Source: Bog-473 sp963836605 (GTDB taxonomy: Bacteria > Actinomycetota > Acidimicrobiia > Acidimicrobiales > RAAP-2). From it: DNA of 64,000 bases. This document shows positions 1 through 8,655 of the stretch, in pieces. The stretch is taken from the NCBI GenBank assembly GCA_963836605.1, contig CAWIKB010000011.1, positions 496,001 to 560,000 on the forward strand, read 5' to 3'. Positions within the stretch are counted from its first letter, which is position 1, and every line of letters begins with the position of its first letter. Position numbers and translations under genes: made by a program. Below the pieces are notes generated by a model. It searched no databases, was not told where the DNA came from, and saw nothing but the letters and a program-made list of their open reading frames with translations.

Positions 1-1
1 C

Positions 2-532
2 CCTGTCCTGTGGGGACAGTTGATGGACCGGCTGGCCTCCTTGTCGGTGGCCTTCCTCCGGGCTCAGGTCGAAGCCGGGGCCCAGGCCGTCCAGCTCTTC
101 GACAGCTGGGCCGGATCGCTCTCACCGGACGAGTACGACACCTTCGTCCTGCCCACGACGCGAGCGGTCTTCGAAGGGATCGCCGACCTCGGCGTGCCGA
201 CCATCCTCTTCGGCGTGGGCACCGGTGAGCTCCTCACCCGCATGGCCACGACCGGAACCGACGTGATCGGAGTGGACTGGCGGGTGCCGCTCGACGCAGC
301 CCGCCAGCGGGTGGGACCGGACCGGGCCGTCCAGGGCAACCTCGACCCCGCCCTCTGTGTGGCCCCCTGGCCCGTCGTCGCAGCGGCCACCCGTCAGGTG
401 CTGGCCCGGGGAGCCGACGGGAGCGGGACGGGCCACATCTTCAATCTCGGGCACGGTGTCCTCCCCGAGGCCGACATCGGGATACTCGGTGCGGTGGTCG
501 ACCTGGTACACGCAGAGACCGCCCAGGAATGA
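2..532 (+). CDS. hemE: Uroporphyrinogen decarboxylase, C-terminal part (5' end outside window)
   Basis: Uroporphyrinogen decarboxylase removes the four acetate carboxyls of uroporphyrinogen III to give coproporphyrinogen III in the cytosol. Only the C-terminal half or so is present: the frame is open from base 2 and stops at 530-532. Family hallmarks visible are the LFDSWAG segment, VDWR, VQGNLDP (phosphate/propionate-binding region) and FNLGHGVLP near the C-terminus. hemH follows after a 67-nt repeat-rich spacer and then hemY, giving the hemE-hemH-hemY order typical of Gram-positive bacteria that use the coproporphyrin-dependent route. The identification is secure; the start cannot be seen. 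Confidence 0.95.
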   Translation, partial: PVLWGQLMDRLASLSVAFLRAQVEAGAQAVQLFDSWAGSLSPDEYDTFVLPTTRAVFEGIADLGVPTILFGVGTGELLTRMATTGTDVIGVDWRVPLDAARQRVGPDRAVQGNLDPALCVAPWPVVAAATRQVLARGADGSGTGHIFNLGHGVLPEADIGILGAVVDLVHAETAQE

Positions 533-538
533 CGGCAC

Positions 539-598
539 CGGGCGAAGCGGGAGGCACGGGCGAAGCGGGAGGCCCGGGCGAGCGGGAGGCCCGGGCGA
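539..598 (+). repeat. Three-copy 17-18 nt tandem repeat between hemE and hemH
   Basis: Units begin at 539, 557 and 575 (18, 18 and 17 nt), each containing GGGCGAAGCGGGAGGC with small changes; a fourth partial unit starts at 592. The last complete unit supplies the GGGAGG ribosome-binding site for the GTG start of hemH, so the repeat has created or multiplied a Shine-Dalgarno sequence. Confidence 0.8.
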
Positions 599-599
599 C

Positions 600-1538
600 G
601 TGGCGGCGCCGGGCCTCCCGGACGTCCCGACCGGCCTGCTCGTCATGGCGCACGGGACCCCGGCGAGCCCGGCCGAGATCGGGCCCTTCTACACCCGGAT
701 CCGTCAGGGCCGGCCGCCCTCGGCCGAGCAGCTGGCCGACCTGGAACGGCGCTATGCCGCCATCGGCGGGACCTCTCCCCTCGGGGATCGGACGGCACGC
801 CAGGTGGCCGGACTCCGGCGAGCACTCGACCGACGAGCCGGAGGTCATTTCCGGGTGTCGTTCGGGGCCAAGCACACCGCACCGCTCATTGAGGACGCCG
901 CCGAGGAATTGCGGCGGGCCGGCCTGCGCCACGTGGTCGGCCTGGTCCTCACGCCGCACGGCACGTCGCGGGGATCGCAGGAGTACTTCGATCGGACCCG
1001 AGCGGCACTCGGGCCCGCGTGCCGTTTCACCCCTGTGCCGCCCTGGTACGGGCAGCCGGGCCTGGTGGCGCTCTGGGCGACCCGGGTGAACGACGCCCTG
1101 GCGGACCTGGGCGTCACCGCGCAGGCGCGGTACCCCGTCATCTTCACCGCGCACTCGGTGCCCGAAGCGGCGCGCGCCCAGGGTGACACGTACCCCCAAC
1201 AGCTGGAGGAGTCGGCCGACCTGGTGGCGTCGGCCGCCGGTATCGAGCGCTGGCAGGTGGCGTGGCAGAGCGCGGGGCGCACGCCCGGCCCCTGGCTCGG
1301 ACCTGACGTCGGCGACCTGGTGCGCCAGCTGGGGGGCGAGGACGGCACCGATGGCGTCGTGGTCTGCCCGCTCGGGTTCGTCGCCGACCATCTGGAGGTC
1401 CTCTACGACCTCGATATCGAGCTGGCGGCGATCGCCGCTCGATCGGGCCTGCGCTTCGCCCGCACGGCGTCGCTCAACGACGACGCCGCATTCATCAGTG
1501 TCCTGGCCGACGTCGTCTGCGCCGCCCGGCTGGATTGA
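600..1538 (+). CDS. hemH: Ferrochelatase (probably coproporphyrin ferrochelatase)
   Basis: Inserts Fe2+ into the porphyrin ring; in Actinomycetota the substrate is normally coproporphyrin III (CpfC), which is known of the group and not shown by this sequence. The 312-residue protein has the usual N-terminal start near GLLVMAHGTP, the metal-binding histidine in FTAHSVP (about residue 187) and the acidic motif DHLEVLYDLD near the C-terminus. The GTG at 600 was chosen because GGGAGG lies at 583-588 and no earlier in-frame start exists after the hemE stop; the ATG at 645 is a shorter alternative. hemY starts 4 nt after its stop, so the three genes form one transcription unit. Confidence 0.93.
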   Translation: MAAPGLPDVPTGLLVMAHGTPASPAEIGPFYTRIRQGRPPSAEQLADLERRYAAIGGTSPLGDRTARQVAGLRRALDRRAGGHFRVSFGAKHTAPLIEDAAEELRRAGLRHVVGLVLTPHGTSRGSQEYFDRTRAALGPACRFTPVPPWYGQPGLVALWATRVNDALADLGVTAQARYPVIFTAHSVPEAARAQGDTYPQQLEESADLVASAAGIERWQVAWQSAGRTPGPWLGPDVGDLVRQLGGEDGTDGVVVCPLGFVADHLEVLYDLDIELAAIAARSGLRFARTASLNDDAAFISVLADVVCAARLD

Positions 1539-1542
1539 GCCC

Positions 1543-2971
1543 GTGCCCCGCTCGCGTGTGGTGGTCGTCGGCGGCGGGATCAGCGGGTTGGCCGCAGCCT
1601 GGGAGCTGACCGGCGGGGCGGACGGGCCGGACCCCACCACGCCCGAGGTCATCCTCCTGGAATCGTCGACCCATCTCGGCGGCATGCTGCAGAGCCGGTC
1701 CTTCGGGGGTCGCATGGTGGATCTCGCGGCCGACGGCTTTCTCGGTCGCCGGCCCGAGGCCCTCGACCTGTGTCACGAACTCGGGCTCGAGGCAGCGCTC
1801 GTCCCCATCGGGGGCCGGGGCGCCGGGGTCTGGGCCCGCGGGCGGATCCGCCCGCTGCCCGAGAGCTTGGCCCTGGGCATCCCCACCCGCTTCTGGCCGT
1901 CGGCCCGAGCGGGAATCGTCGGACCGCGCGGGCAGCTGGGTCTGGCCCGTGATGCGTTGCTGCCCCGACCCGACCGGCGCGGGCCCATCGGCGACCGGTC
2001 CGTCGGGCCCCTGGTGGCCCGCAAGTTGGGGCAGCGCGTGGTCGACCGGCTGGTGGACCCCCTCATCGGCGGGATCCATGCCGGGTCGGTCGATGACATG
2101 TCGACCGCGGCCACCTTCCCGCCCCTGCTGGCGGCGGCGCAGGGGCGGGGCAGCCTCATGCCGCGCGCTCCGCCGTGAAGTACCCACACCCGACGGCGAC
2201 GCGCCGCCTCTCTTCTGGGCCATCGACGGTGGCATGTCGCTGCTGGTGGAACGGCTCAGCACCACCCTCGTCGCACGCGGCGCGTCCATCCACTGCGCGC
2301 GGCCGGTCGACGAACTGGTGCGGCGGGGCGGCACCTGGGCCGTCAGAGGCGGGGGCGAGGAGCTCGACGCCGATGCCGTGGTGGTCGCTACACCGGCACC
2401 GGCGGCCCGCCGCCTCCTCGACCCGCACGACCAGGAGGCCGGCCGGCTCCTCGCGGGGATCGACTATGCCTCGGTCGCCACTGTGACCCTGCGGGTGACC
2501 GAGGACTCGGTGACCGCGCCCCTGCGCGGCACCGGGTTCCTGGTGCCGCGGCGCAGCCCGGCGCCGGCCGACGACGGCTGGGCGGTCACGGCGTGCACCT
2601 ACCTCTCGCAGAAGTGGCCCCATCTGCTCCGACCCGGAGAGCATCTCCTGCGGGCCTCGCTCGGCCGCTACGGCGACGACCGGTCCGCGGCCTGGAGCGA
2701 CGCCGAGGTCATCGATCGGGTCCGCCGCGAGCTCGGTGACCTGCTGGGGCTGACCGGCGCACCCGCCGAGGCACTGGTCACCCGGTGGCCCCTGGCCTTC
2801 CCCCAGTACCGGGTCCATCACCTGAACCGGACCACGGGGATCGAAGCGGCCGTGGCCCGGCTGGGCGGCGTCGCCGTGGCCGGCGCGGCGTACCGGGGGG
2901 TGGGCGTCCCCGCCTGCATCGCCAGCGGCCGGGGCGCGGCGCGCCTGGTCCGGCCAGACTCGCCTCGGTGA
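1543..2971 (+). pseudogene. hemY: Coproporphyrinogen/protoporphyrinogen oxidase, frameshifted
   Basis: FAD-dependent oxidase of the HemY/CgoX family that converts coproporphyrinogen III to coproporphyrin III (or the protoporphyrin equivalent). The first frame (GTG 1543 to TGA 2178) has the dinucleotide-binding motif VVVVGGGISGLAAAWEL, LLESSTHLGG and the family segment RLVDPLIGGIHAG. The rest (to 2971), including FWAIDGGMSLL and the FAD-binding C-terminus AGAAYRGVGVPACI, lies in the +1 frame. Deleting one C at 2161-2162 joins the halves into a 475-residue protein of normal length. No slippery site is visible. Because the gene should be essential for heme supply, a base-calling error is more likely than a true pseudogene. 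lnt begins inside its stop codon. Confidence 0.9.
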
Positions 2972-4455
2972 GGACCGGACCCCGGCGCGGCCGGGTCGCC
3001 CTGCCCTCTGTGGCCGCCGGCGTGCTGCTGGCCGCATCGTTGCCCCCGTGGGGTTGGTGGCCTCTGGGCATCGCCGGGGCCGGACTCCTTTATTGGCGCC
3101 TGGCCGGGCTGGGGCTGCGCACCCGGCTGTGGTCGGGGTGGCTGGCCGGCCTCGGCTGCTACGCCCTGGGCCTGATGTGGGCCCGCGCCTTCAATTGGTA
3201 CGGCGCGCTCGTGCTGGTCCTCCTCGAGGCCCTCTCCATGGCCGCGGCGGCGGCGCTCACCCCACCGACACGCGGCCGGGCCCCGGCCTACGTGGCGGCC
3301 TTCACCCTCACCGAGGCCATCCGCATGACCTGGCCCTTCGGCGGGCTCCCCCTCGGTGGCGTCTTCCTGGGACAGGCCCACGGACCCCTCCTGCCGCTGG
3401 CCCGCGTCGGCGGGCCCCTGCTGCTCACGGCGGCGGTGTGGGCCGCCGGCGTCGGCGTGGCCACCTGCGTCTGCGGGATGGACCGGGTGCGCCTCCGCGG
3501 GGTGAGCATCCTGGTCGGGCTCAGCCTCGTCGTCCTCTTCGGCGCCCTGGCGCCCGACGGTGGCCCTCCGGTGCGGTCCATCTCGGTGGCCCTGGTCCAA
3601 GGGGGTGGCCGGCGGGGGCTCGACAAGGAGCAGGTGCCACCGGCCCGGGTCTTCGCGGCGCAGCTGGCGGCCACCTTCGAGGTGCGCCACGAGCACCGCG
3701 ATCCCACCCTGGTGCTCTGGCCCGAGGACGTGGTGGCCCTGTCGGCCCCGCTGCCCGGTTCCGCCCAGAACACCGTCATGAGCGGGATCGCCCGGCAGCT
3801 GCGGACGACCCTGGTCGCCGGTGTCACCGAGCCGGCGTCGCCGGCCACCTTCCGCAACGAGATCGTGGCCTGGGGACCCAGCGGGCGGGTGGTGGCCTCG
3901 TTCGAGAAAGTGCACCGGGTCCCCTTCGGCGAGTACGTGCCCCTCCGCTCGCTCGTCTCGCACGTGGCCAACCTGGCGCAAGTGCCCACCGACGCCGTGC
4001 CGGGCCACGGCACCGGACTGCTGCGCACGCCGGCCGGACCCCTGGGCGCCCTCGTCTCCTTCGAGGTCTTCTACGCCGGCCGGAGCCACGCCTCGGTGCG
4101 GGCAGGGGCCCAATTGCTCATCGTCCCCACCAACACGTCGTCGTACGCCGCCGCACAGGTCCCGGCCCAGGAAGTGGCGGCCGACTCGGTCCAGGCGGTC
4201 GAGACCGGGCGCGATCTGGTGCAGGCCGCGCCGACGGGCTACAGCACGGTGGTCAATCAGTTGGGAACGGTGGAGCAGCGTTCCGTCCTCGGGCAGCGCG
4301 GCGTCATTGAGGCCACCGTCGCGCTGCGCCGGGGCTTCACCTTCTACGACCACCTGGGTGATCTCCCCGTGCTGCTGCTGGCCGCCGCGGCCCTGATCGC
4401 CGGCTGGCTGCGCGCCCACCGTGGGGCGCACCGGTCTCCGGCTCGTCAGTCGTAG
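2968..4455 (+). CDS. lnt: Apolipoprotein N-acyltransferase family, Ser in place of catalytic Cys
   Basis: Membrane enzyme of the nitrilase superfamily that N-acylates the lipid-modified cysteine of lipoproteins. The N-terminal ~190 residues are hydrophobic (several membrane spans); the C-terminal half is the nitrilase domain. The catalytic Glu (LWPED) and Lys (FEKVHRVPFGEYVP) are present, as are TNTSSYAAAQVP and ETGRDLVQAAPTGYS. The position of the catalytic Cys in the family's CYE/CFE motif reads VSFEVFYAG, codon TCC, so Ser replaces Cys. The GTG at 2968 overlaps the hemY stop (GTGA), implying coupled translation. Identity is sure; activity is uncertain because of the substitution. The stop overlaps the convergent HAD gene by 10 nt. 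Confidence 0.88.
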   Translation: MRTGPRRGRVALPSVAAGVLLAASLPPWGWWPLGIAGAGLLYWRLAGLGLRTRLWSGWLAGLGCYALGLMWARAFNWYGALVLVLLEALSMAAAAALTPPTRGRAPAYVAAFTLTEAIRMTWPFGGLPLGGVFLGQAHGPLLPLARVGGPLLLTAAVWAAGVGVATCVCGMDRVRLRGVSILVGLSLVVLFGALAPDGGPPVRSISVALVQGGGRRGLDKEQVPPARVFAAQLAATFEVRHEHRDPTLVLWPEDVVALSAPLPGSAQNTVMSGIARQLRTTLVAGVTEPASPATFRNEIVAWGPSGRVVASFEKVHRVPFGEYVPLRSLVSHVANLAQVPTDAVPGHGTGLLRTPAGPLGALVSFEVFYAGRSHASVRAGAQLLIVPTNTSSYAAAQVPAQEVAADSVQAVETGRDLVQAAPTGYSTVVNQLGTVEQRSVLGQRGVIEATVALRRGFTFYDHLGDLPVLLLAAAALIAGWLRAHRGAHRSPARQS

Positions 4456-4949
4456 TAGCCCGAGTGGATGTAGACGCAGGGGATGTCGGCCGCCACGAAC
4501 ATGGCGTGGTTCGACGGGTCGTCTTCGAGCGCCAAGCGCAGGTTGAAGCCGCGCTGGCGCAGGTCGGCCACCACCTGCCCCTTGAACGACGTCACGTGGT
4601 CGTAGTCGCCGCGGTCGCGCATGACCAGCAGGTCCCAGCGCAAGCCGTACCGCTTCAGCCAGGCCATCGTCTGGGGTTGCACGCGCCAGGGACGGCCGGT
4701 CAGCAGGATGACGGCGAGGGAGGAATCGAGCAGTTCGAGCAGGCGAGCCACCTCCTCGATGACCGGATCGTCCCCGCAGGCCTCGAAGAAGGCCGACCAG
4801 TCCCGGTTCCCCTGCTCAATGAAGTGCTGACGACCGGCGGCATCGGACAGGACCCCGTCGATGTCGAAGATGACGGCGTCGCCACCCCGGTGGGCCGGAC
4901 CGTCCTCGCGCCACCACCAGTTGGGCCTGACCTCGGCCGATGCACTCAC
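4446..4949 (-). CDS. HAD-superfamily phosphatase
   Basis: Small HAD hydrolase of 167 residues. The nucleophile motif FDIDGVLSD lies near residue 30, the Thr-containing motif II in ILLTGRPWR, and the acidic motif LALEDDPSNHAMF towards the C-terminus, with no obvious cap domain. The pattern resembles nucleotide 3'-phosphatase or LNS2-like HAD domains, but the substrate cannot be told. A GTG at 4949 was chosen because the residues encoded upstream (to an ATG at 5054) are proline- and arginine-rich and would run close to the divergent gene at 5087. Convergent with lnt, overlapping its 3' end. Confidence 0.72.
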   Translation of the reverse strand: MSASAEVRPNWWWREDGPAHRGGDAVIFDIDGVLSDAAGRQHFIEQGNRDWSAFFEACGDDPVIEEVARLLELLDSSLAVILLTGRPWRVQPQTMAWLKRYGLRWDLLVMRDRGDYDHVTSFKGQVVADLRQRGFNLRLALEDDPSNHAMFVAADIPCVYIHSGYYD

Positions 4950-5086
4950 CCGACCCGGCCGGATCGGGGGGGATGGGGCCGCAACACGAGCGGTCAGCCT
5001 ATCGGGCGGGTGCCGCGGCCAGCCTGGGGCGACCTTTCCCATGCCCGCGGCCATTGGTGGCCCGGAGGTGGCACGATGGACCGTGC

Positions 5087-8000
5087 ATGAGCGTCGAAGC
5101 TGCGGTTGAGGACGACCCGGGCCCGCTCGGTCGGCCCGGCGACGGTGTCTCGATCAACGTCGCCCTGGGACGCAGGGTCATGGTGGTCGGCGACCTGCTG
5201 CTGCCGGCCCATCCCTCGCCCAGTTCCCTGGCCGCATGCCGCGACATCGCGCAGACGTTGGCCGATTGGCAGGGGCCCGGCATCGTCGTCATCTGCGGCC
5301 AGCTGGTGGCCACGGGGTGCCCCGAGTCCGAGGGACCGGCCCGAGTCCTCTCCGCCCACGGCGACCTGAAGGCCGCCTTCACCGCGTTCGCCGCCCGGCC
5401 CGAGTCCCAGATCGTCATGGTCGTCCCCGCTTGGGCCGAGCACCACGGGCTGGTCGACGCCCTGGCCGAACTGGGCGTGTCGGTGTGCCCGGCCGTGGAC
5501 CTGGACTGCGTGACCGGCTCCGGTCTGCGCCACGTGCAGGTGCGCGCCGGCACCCAACGCCCTGAGATCAACGCCCCCATGGACGCCATGCCCGATGAGG
5601 AGCGTCCGTGGCTGATCGGGATGGAGCGCCTCGAGGATCCGCGCCAGGCCCGCCGCTTCGTCACCTCGCGGCTGCTGTACCGACGGCTCCGTCGCTATCT
5701 CTGGGCTCCCCCGCTCGTGTTGGCCGCGCTGGCGCTCCTCCTGCGGGTGGACTTCGTGGTGGACGGGTTGGGCCACGTGTTCCGCACGCCGCGCCAGCAG
5801 CACGCGCTCCAGCACGCGTACGCCGCATCGTGGTTCTCCCGTCTCATCGTCACCCTGCTGCTGGCCGTGCTGCTCCTGGTCGTCCTGGCCGTCGTCGTCG
5901 CGTTCACCTCCCGCGGCATCTGGAAGGCCCTCGGCGGCGGCGAGCTCTCCTCACCGTGGACACCGGGCGACGGTCGACCGCACGGCACCCAACCCACGGC
6001 GTCCTCCCTGCTCACGGTGGAGGGAAGCGACGCCCTGGACGCGACCCGCCTGGCCATCGAGGGTGGGGCCACGGGCCTCATCGTCGGGGGCGCGCTGGTA
6101 CCCGAGCTGACCCACCTCGACACCGGCTTCTTCGCCTGTCCGGGGGCCACCTCCGAGCTGGTGCGCGAGCACCGAGGGAGCTTCGGCCTCCCACCGACGT
6201 TCCTGCACCACCGCCAGTCGGCCACTCTGGAGATCGAGACGGGCGCCGACCTGCACGTCCGCCTGATGCAGGCCGAAGTCGACCTGCCGCTGGCCACCCT
6301 GGGTGAACGGCTGGTCACCCGCGACGCGGTGGTCAAAGGACGCACCCACGCCGCCGAGATCCACCCTGAGTTGGTGGCCGGCTGGCCCAGTGGTTCCTCG
6401 TGGCCCCCCGCCCCCGAGGTGGCGGCCGACCGCATCCGGGTCCGCTGGATCCGCCGGAGTGCCGCCATGGCCCTCTTCGTGGCCGGACTGATCGACCTGC
6501 TCTCGGCCTTCACGCCGCCACTGCGCAACCATCTGCACCTGATCCAGGAGTACCTGCCCATTGAGGTGGCCCAGGCGGCCGGCGCGCTGGTGGCCCTGGC
6601 CGGCATCGGGATGATCATGCTGTCCCGGGGAATCCTGCGGGGCCAGCGCCGCTCCTGGCTGGTGGCCCTGGCCCTGCTCGCCGCCACCCTGGGCCTGCAC
6701 GCCGTGCACGACGTCGACGTCATCAACCTGGTCGTGTGCGCGGCGGTCCTCGTCTTCCTGGTGGTCCAACGCGAGCGCTTCCGGGCCCAGACCGAACAAG
6801 GCACGATCGTCTCGGCCTTCCTCATCCTGGCCATCGGCGGGGTGACCGCCACCCTGGGCGCCTTCGGCGGCGTCGAGGTGGCCAGTCGCGTGCGCCACCA
6901 CCCGCTGCCCGGATGGCCCGACGTCCTGCTGGGCTCGGCCGAGCGGCTGATCGGCGTGCAGTCGGTGCACTTTCCCGCCCACATCAATCGCTACGCCTCG
7001 TGGAGCCTCCTCGCCGTCGGCATCACGCTGGTGGTCATCGCCCTCTACCTGCTCACCCGGCCGGTGGTGGACCGGCGACTCCTCTCGGGGCGCGCCCATG
7101 TGGGGCGGCGGGCGGCCGAGCTGCGGGCCCGGGACATCGTGCGCCGCCACGGCACCGGGACCCTCGACTACTTCGCGCTGCGCGACGACAAGGAATGGTT
7201 CTTCCATCGCGACTCGTTGGTGGCCTACGCCATCTTCGGTGGCGTCTGCCTCGTCTCCCCCGATCCCATCGGGCCCTTCTCCGAGCGCGCCCATGTCTGG
7301 GATGCCTTCCGGCGCTACGTCGACCGGCACGGCTGGGGGCTCGGGGTCATGGGCGCCGGCGAGGAATGGCTGCCCACGTATCAAGCCTCGGGCATGCGCT
7401 TCGTCTACATCGGCGACGAGGCCGTCGTGGACCCGCGCACCTTCTCGCTCCAAGGCGGGAAGATGAAGGGGCTGCGCCAGGCCGTGAACCGGGTGGCGCG
7501 CTACGGCTACACGGTCCGCTTCCTGGACCCCGCGCACCTGGCGCCCGAGGATGCGGCCCGGCTGGTCGACCTCATGGCGAAGAGCCGGCGGGGCGAGCAG
7601 GAACGGGGCTTCTCCATGATGCTGGGCCGGCTCTTCGACGCGCGCGACACCGGCCTCCTGCTCACCCTGGTCGAGGGCCCCGACGGGGCCCCGGTCGCCA
7701 TGTGCCAGTTCGTCCCGTCTCCGGCCATCGGCGGCTTCTCCCTCGACCTGATGCGCCGGGACCCGGCGGAGCACCCCAACGGGCTGCTCGACTTCGCCCT
7801 GTGCTCGACCATCGCCCACCTCACCGAGATGGGCATGAAGGGCTTGAGCCTCAACTTCGCCGCCATGCGCTCGGTCCTCGAGGGAGAAGCGGGCGATGGC
7901 GTCACCCAGCGGGTCGAGCGCTGGGCCATCCGACGACTCTCGGGGGTGCTCCAGATCGAGTCGCTGTGGCGCTTCAACGCCAAGTACGAGCCGGCCTGGC

Positions 8001-8338
8001 TGCCCCGCTACGTCGTCTTCGATTCGGCCGAGCAATTCGTCCCGGTCGTCGTCCAGATCATGCGGGCCGAGTCCCTGACCGAGGTCCCGGTGATCGGCCG
8101 ACTCCTCACCACCGGTGTGGCCAAGCGGTCCGGGCCCGCCGTGCCCGAGGAGGTGTTGGCCGCCCTGCCCGATGCGGCGGCGCCGACTGGAGGGCCCGGT
8201 GGCGGAGCGGGGACCGCCAGCCACACCGGGGCCGACACCGACACCGACACCGACACCGGCACCGGCACCGGCACCGCCAACGGGACCGGGGCCGAACCGG
8301 AGCCGGAGAAGACCGGTCCGCTCGGACCGGGCCACTGA
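5087..8338 (+). CDS. MprF-like (DUF2156) membrane protein with degenerate phosphoesterase-like N-terminus
   Basis: A 1083-residue multidomain membrane protein. Residues 25-160 look like a degraded calcineurin-type phosphoesterase fold (VMVVGDLLL, VVICGQL) without the GNH metal motif. Two membrane segments follow at about 207-225 and 253-273, then a second soluble stretch (300-450), a group of helices at 458-655, and from about 690 a DUF2156 domain of the kind that transfers lysine from lysyl-tRNA to phosphatidylglycerol, ending in the typical SLWRFNAKYEPAWLPRYVVF (956-975). No lysyl-tRNA synthetase domain is fused, unlike mycobacterial LysX. The tail carries Asp-Thr/Gly-Thr repeats. Likely role: phospholipid modification and resistance to cationic peptides; the N-terminal function is unknown. 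Confidence 0.8.
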   Translation: MSVEAAVEDDPGPLGRPGDGVSINVALGRRVMVVGDLLLPAHPSPSSLAACRDIAQTLADWQGPGIVVICGQLVATGCPESEGPARVLSAHGDLKAAFTAFAARPESQIVMVVPAWAEHHGLVDALAELGVSVCPAVDLDCVTGSGLRHVQVRAGTQRPEINAPMDAMPDEERPWLIGMERLEDPRQARRFVTSRLLYRRLRRYLWAPPLVLAALALLLRVDFVVDGLGHVFRTPRQQHALQHAYAASWFSRLIVTLLLAVLLLVVLAVVVAFTSRGIWKALGGGELSSPWTPGDGRPHGTQPTASSLLTVEGSDALDATRLAIEGGATGLIVGGALVPELTHLDTGFFACPGATSELVREHRGSFGLPPTFLHHRQSATLEIETGADLHVRLMQAEVDLPLATLGERLVTRDAVVKGRTHAAEIHPELVAGWPSGSSWPPAPEVAADRIRVRWIRRSAAMALFVAGLIDLLSAFTPPLRNHLHLIQEYLPIEVAQAAGALVALAGIGMIMLSRGILRGQRRSWLVALALLAATLGLHAVHDVDVINLVVCAAVLVFLVVQRERFRAQTEQGTIVSAFLILAIGGVTATLGAFGGVEVASRVRHHPLPGWPDVLLGSAERLIGVQSVHFPAHINRYASWSLLAVGITLVVIALYLLTRPVVDRRLLSGRAHVGRRAAELRARDIVRRHGTGTLDYFALRDDKEWFFHRDSLVAYAIFGGVCLVSPDPIGPFSERAHVWDAFRRYVDRHGWGLGVMGAGEEWLPTYQASGMRFVYIGDEAVVDPRTFSLQGGKMKGLRQAVNRVARYGYTVRFLDPAHLAPEDAARLVDLMAKSRRGEQERGFSMMLGRLFDARDTGLLLTLVEGPDGAPVAMCQFVPSPAIGGFSLDLMRRDPAEHPNGLLDFALCSTIAHLTEMGMKGLSLNFAAMRSVLEGEAGDGVTQRVERWAIRRLSGVLQIESLWRFNAKYEPAWLPRYVVFDSAEQFVPVVVQIMRAESLTEVPVIGRLLTTGVAKRSGPAVPEEVLAALPDAAAPTGGPGGGAGTASHTGADTDTDTDTGTGTGTANGTGAEPEPEKTGPLGPGH
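8234..8275 (+). repeat. Seven-copy hexamer repeat inside the MprF-like gene
   Basis: Four copies of GACACC followed by three of GGCACC, in frame, encode the Asp-Thr/Gly-Thr tail. The in-frame hexamer means copy-number change would alter tail length without breaking the reading frame. Confidence 0.9.
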
Positions 8339-8377
8339 CCCTCGGACCCGGCCGCTGACGCTCAACGCCGGGCCTGG

Positions 8378-8383
8378 CATCAT
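8378..8383 (+). promoter_or_regulatory. Candidate -10 element for a leaderless transcript
   Basis: CATCAT ends 6 nt before the GTG at 8390, the spacing at which transcription would begin on the start codon. Weak match alone; listed because the same spacing recurs at other genes here. Confidence 0.25.
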
Positions 8384-8389
8384 GGGACG

Positions 8390-8539
8390 GTGACCGACCC
8401 GACGGCGCCCAAATGCCCGCAGTGCGGTCATGGCGGCAGCCACCCGGTTCGATCCGGTGCCGGGGGCGGCCGCTGCGACGCGTGCGACCAGTGCTGGGCC
8501 GAAGCCCAGGAGAGGGAGCGGCCACCCCACCATTCGTGA
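8390..8539 (+). CDS. 49-residue zinc-ribbon protein, unknown function
   Basis: A short ORF with GTG start and TGA stop. It contains KCPQCGHGG near residue 8 and CDACDQCW near residue 29, two CxxC-type knuckles that would bind one zinc ion. There is no Shine-Dalgarno sequence; a CATCAT box 6 nt upstream fits a leaderless message. It sits 51 nt after the MprF-like gene and 116 nt before the PPOX gene, on the same strand. I do not recognise a named family. The clustered cysteines argue that it is real in a region where chance ORFs are common. Confidence 0.45.
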   Translation: MTDPTAPKCPQCGHGGSHPVRSGAGGGRCDACDQCWAEAQERERPPHHS

Positions 8540-8597
8540 TTGCCGGCACCCGCCGTTCACCGGGAACCACGGACGTTCCACCAAGCGAGGACTGCAC

Positions 8598-8642
8598 GAG
8601 AAGACCGGCGAGAAGACCGGCGAGAAGACCGGCGAGAAGACC
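8598..8642 (+). repeat. 12-nt tandem repeat, 3.75 copies, upstream of PPOX gene
   Basis: GAGAAGACCGGC starts at 8598, 8610 and 8622, with a partial copy at 8634-8642. It ends 13 nt before the ATG of the next gene, immediately in front of its GGGAGGA ribosome-binding site. There are no spacers, so it is not a CRISPR array. Confidence 0.9.
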
Positions 8643-8655
8643 ACCGGGAGGACCC

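Noticed and set aside
1543..2971. Programmed frameshift in hemY
   Set aside because: No slippery heptamer or downstream structure stands out, and the same kind of one-base excess occurs in unrelated genes.
8598..8642. Short repeats resembling a CRISPR array
   Set aside because: Repeats are contiguous with no spacers; a simple tandem repeat.
5951..8644. A long minus-strand ORF (897 residues) opposite the MprF-like gene
   Set aside because: Gly/Pro/Arg/His-rich with no domain; a high-GC antisense shadow of the real gene.
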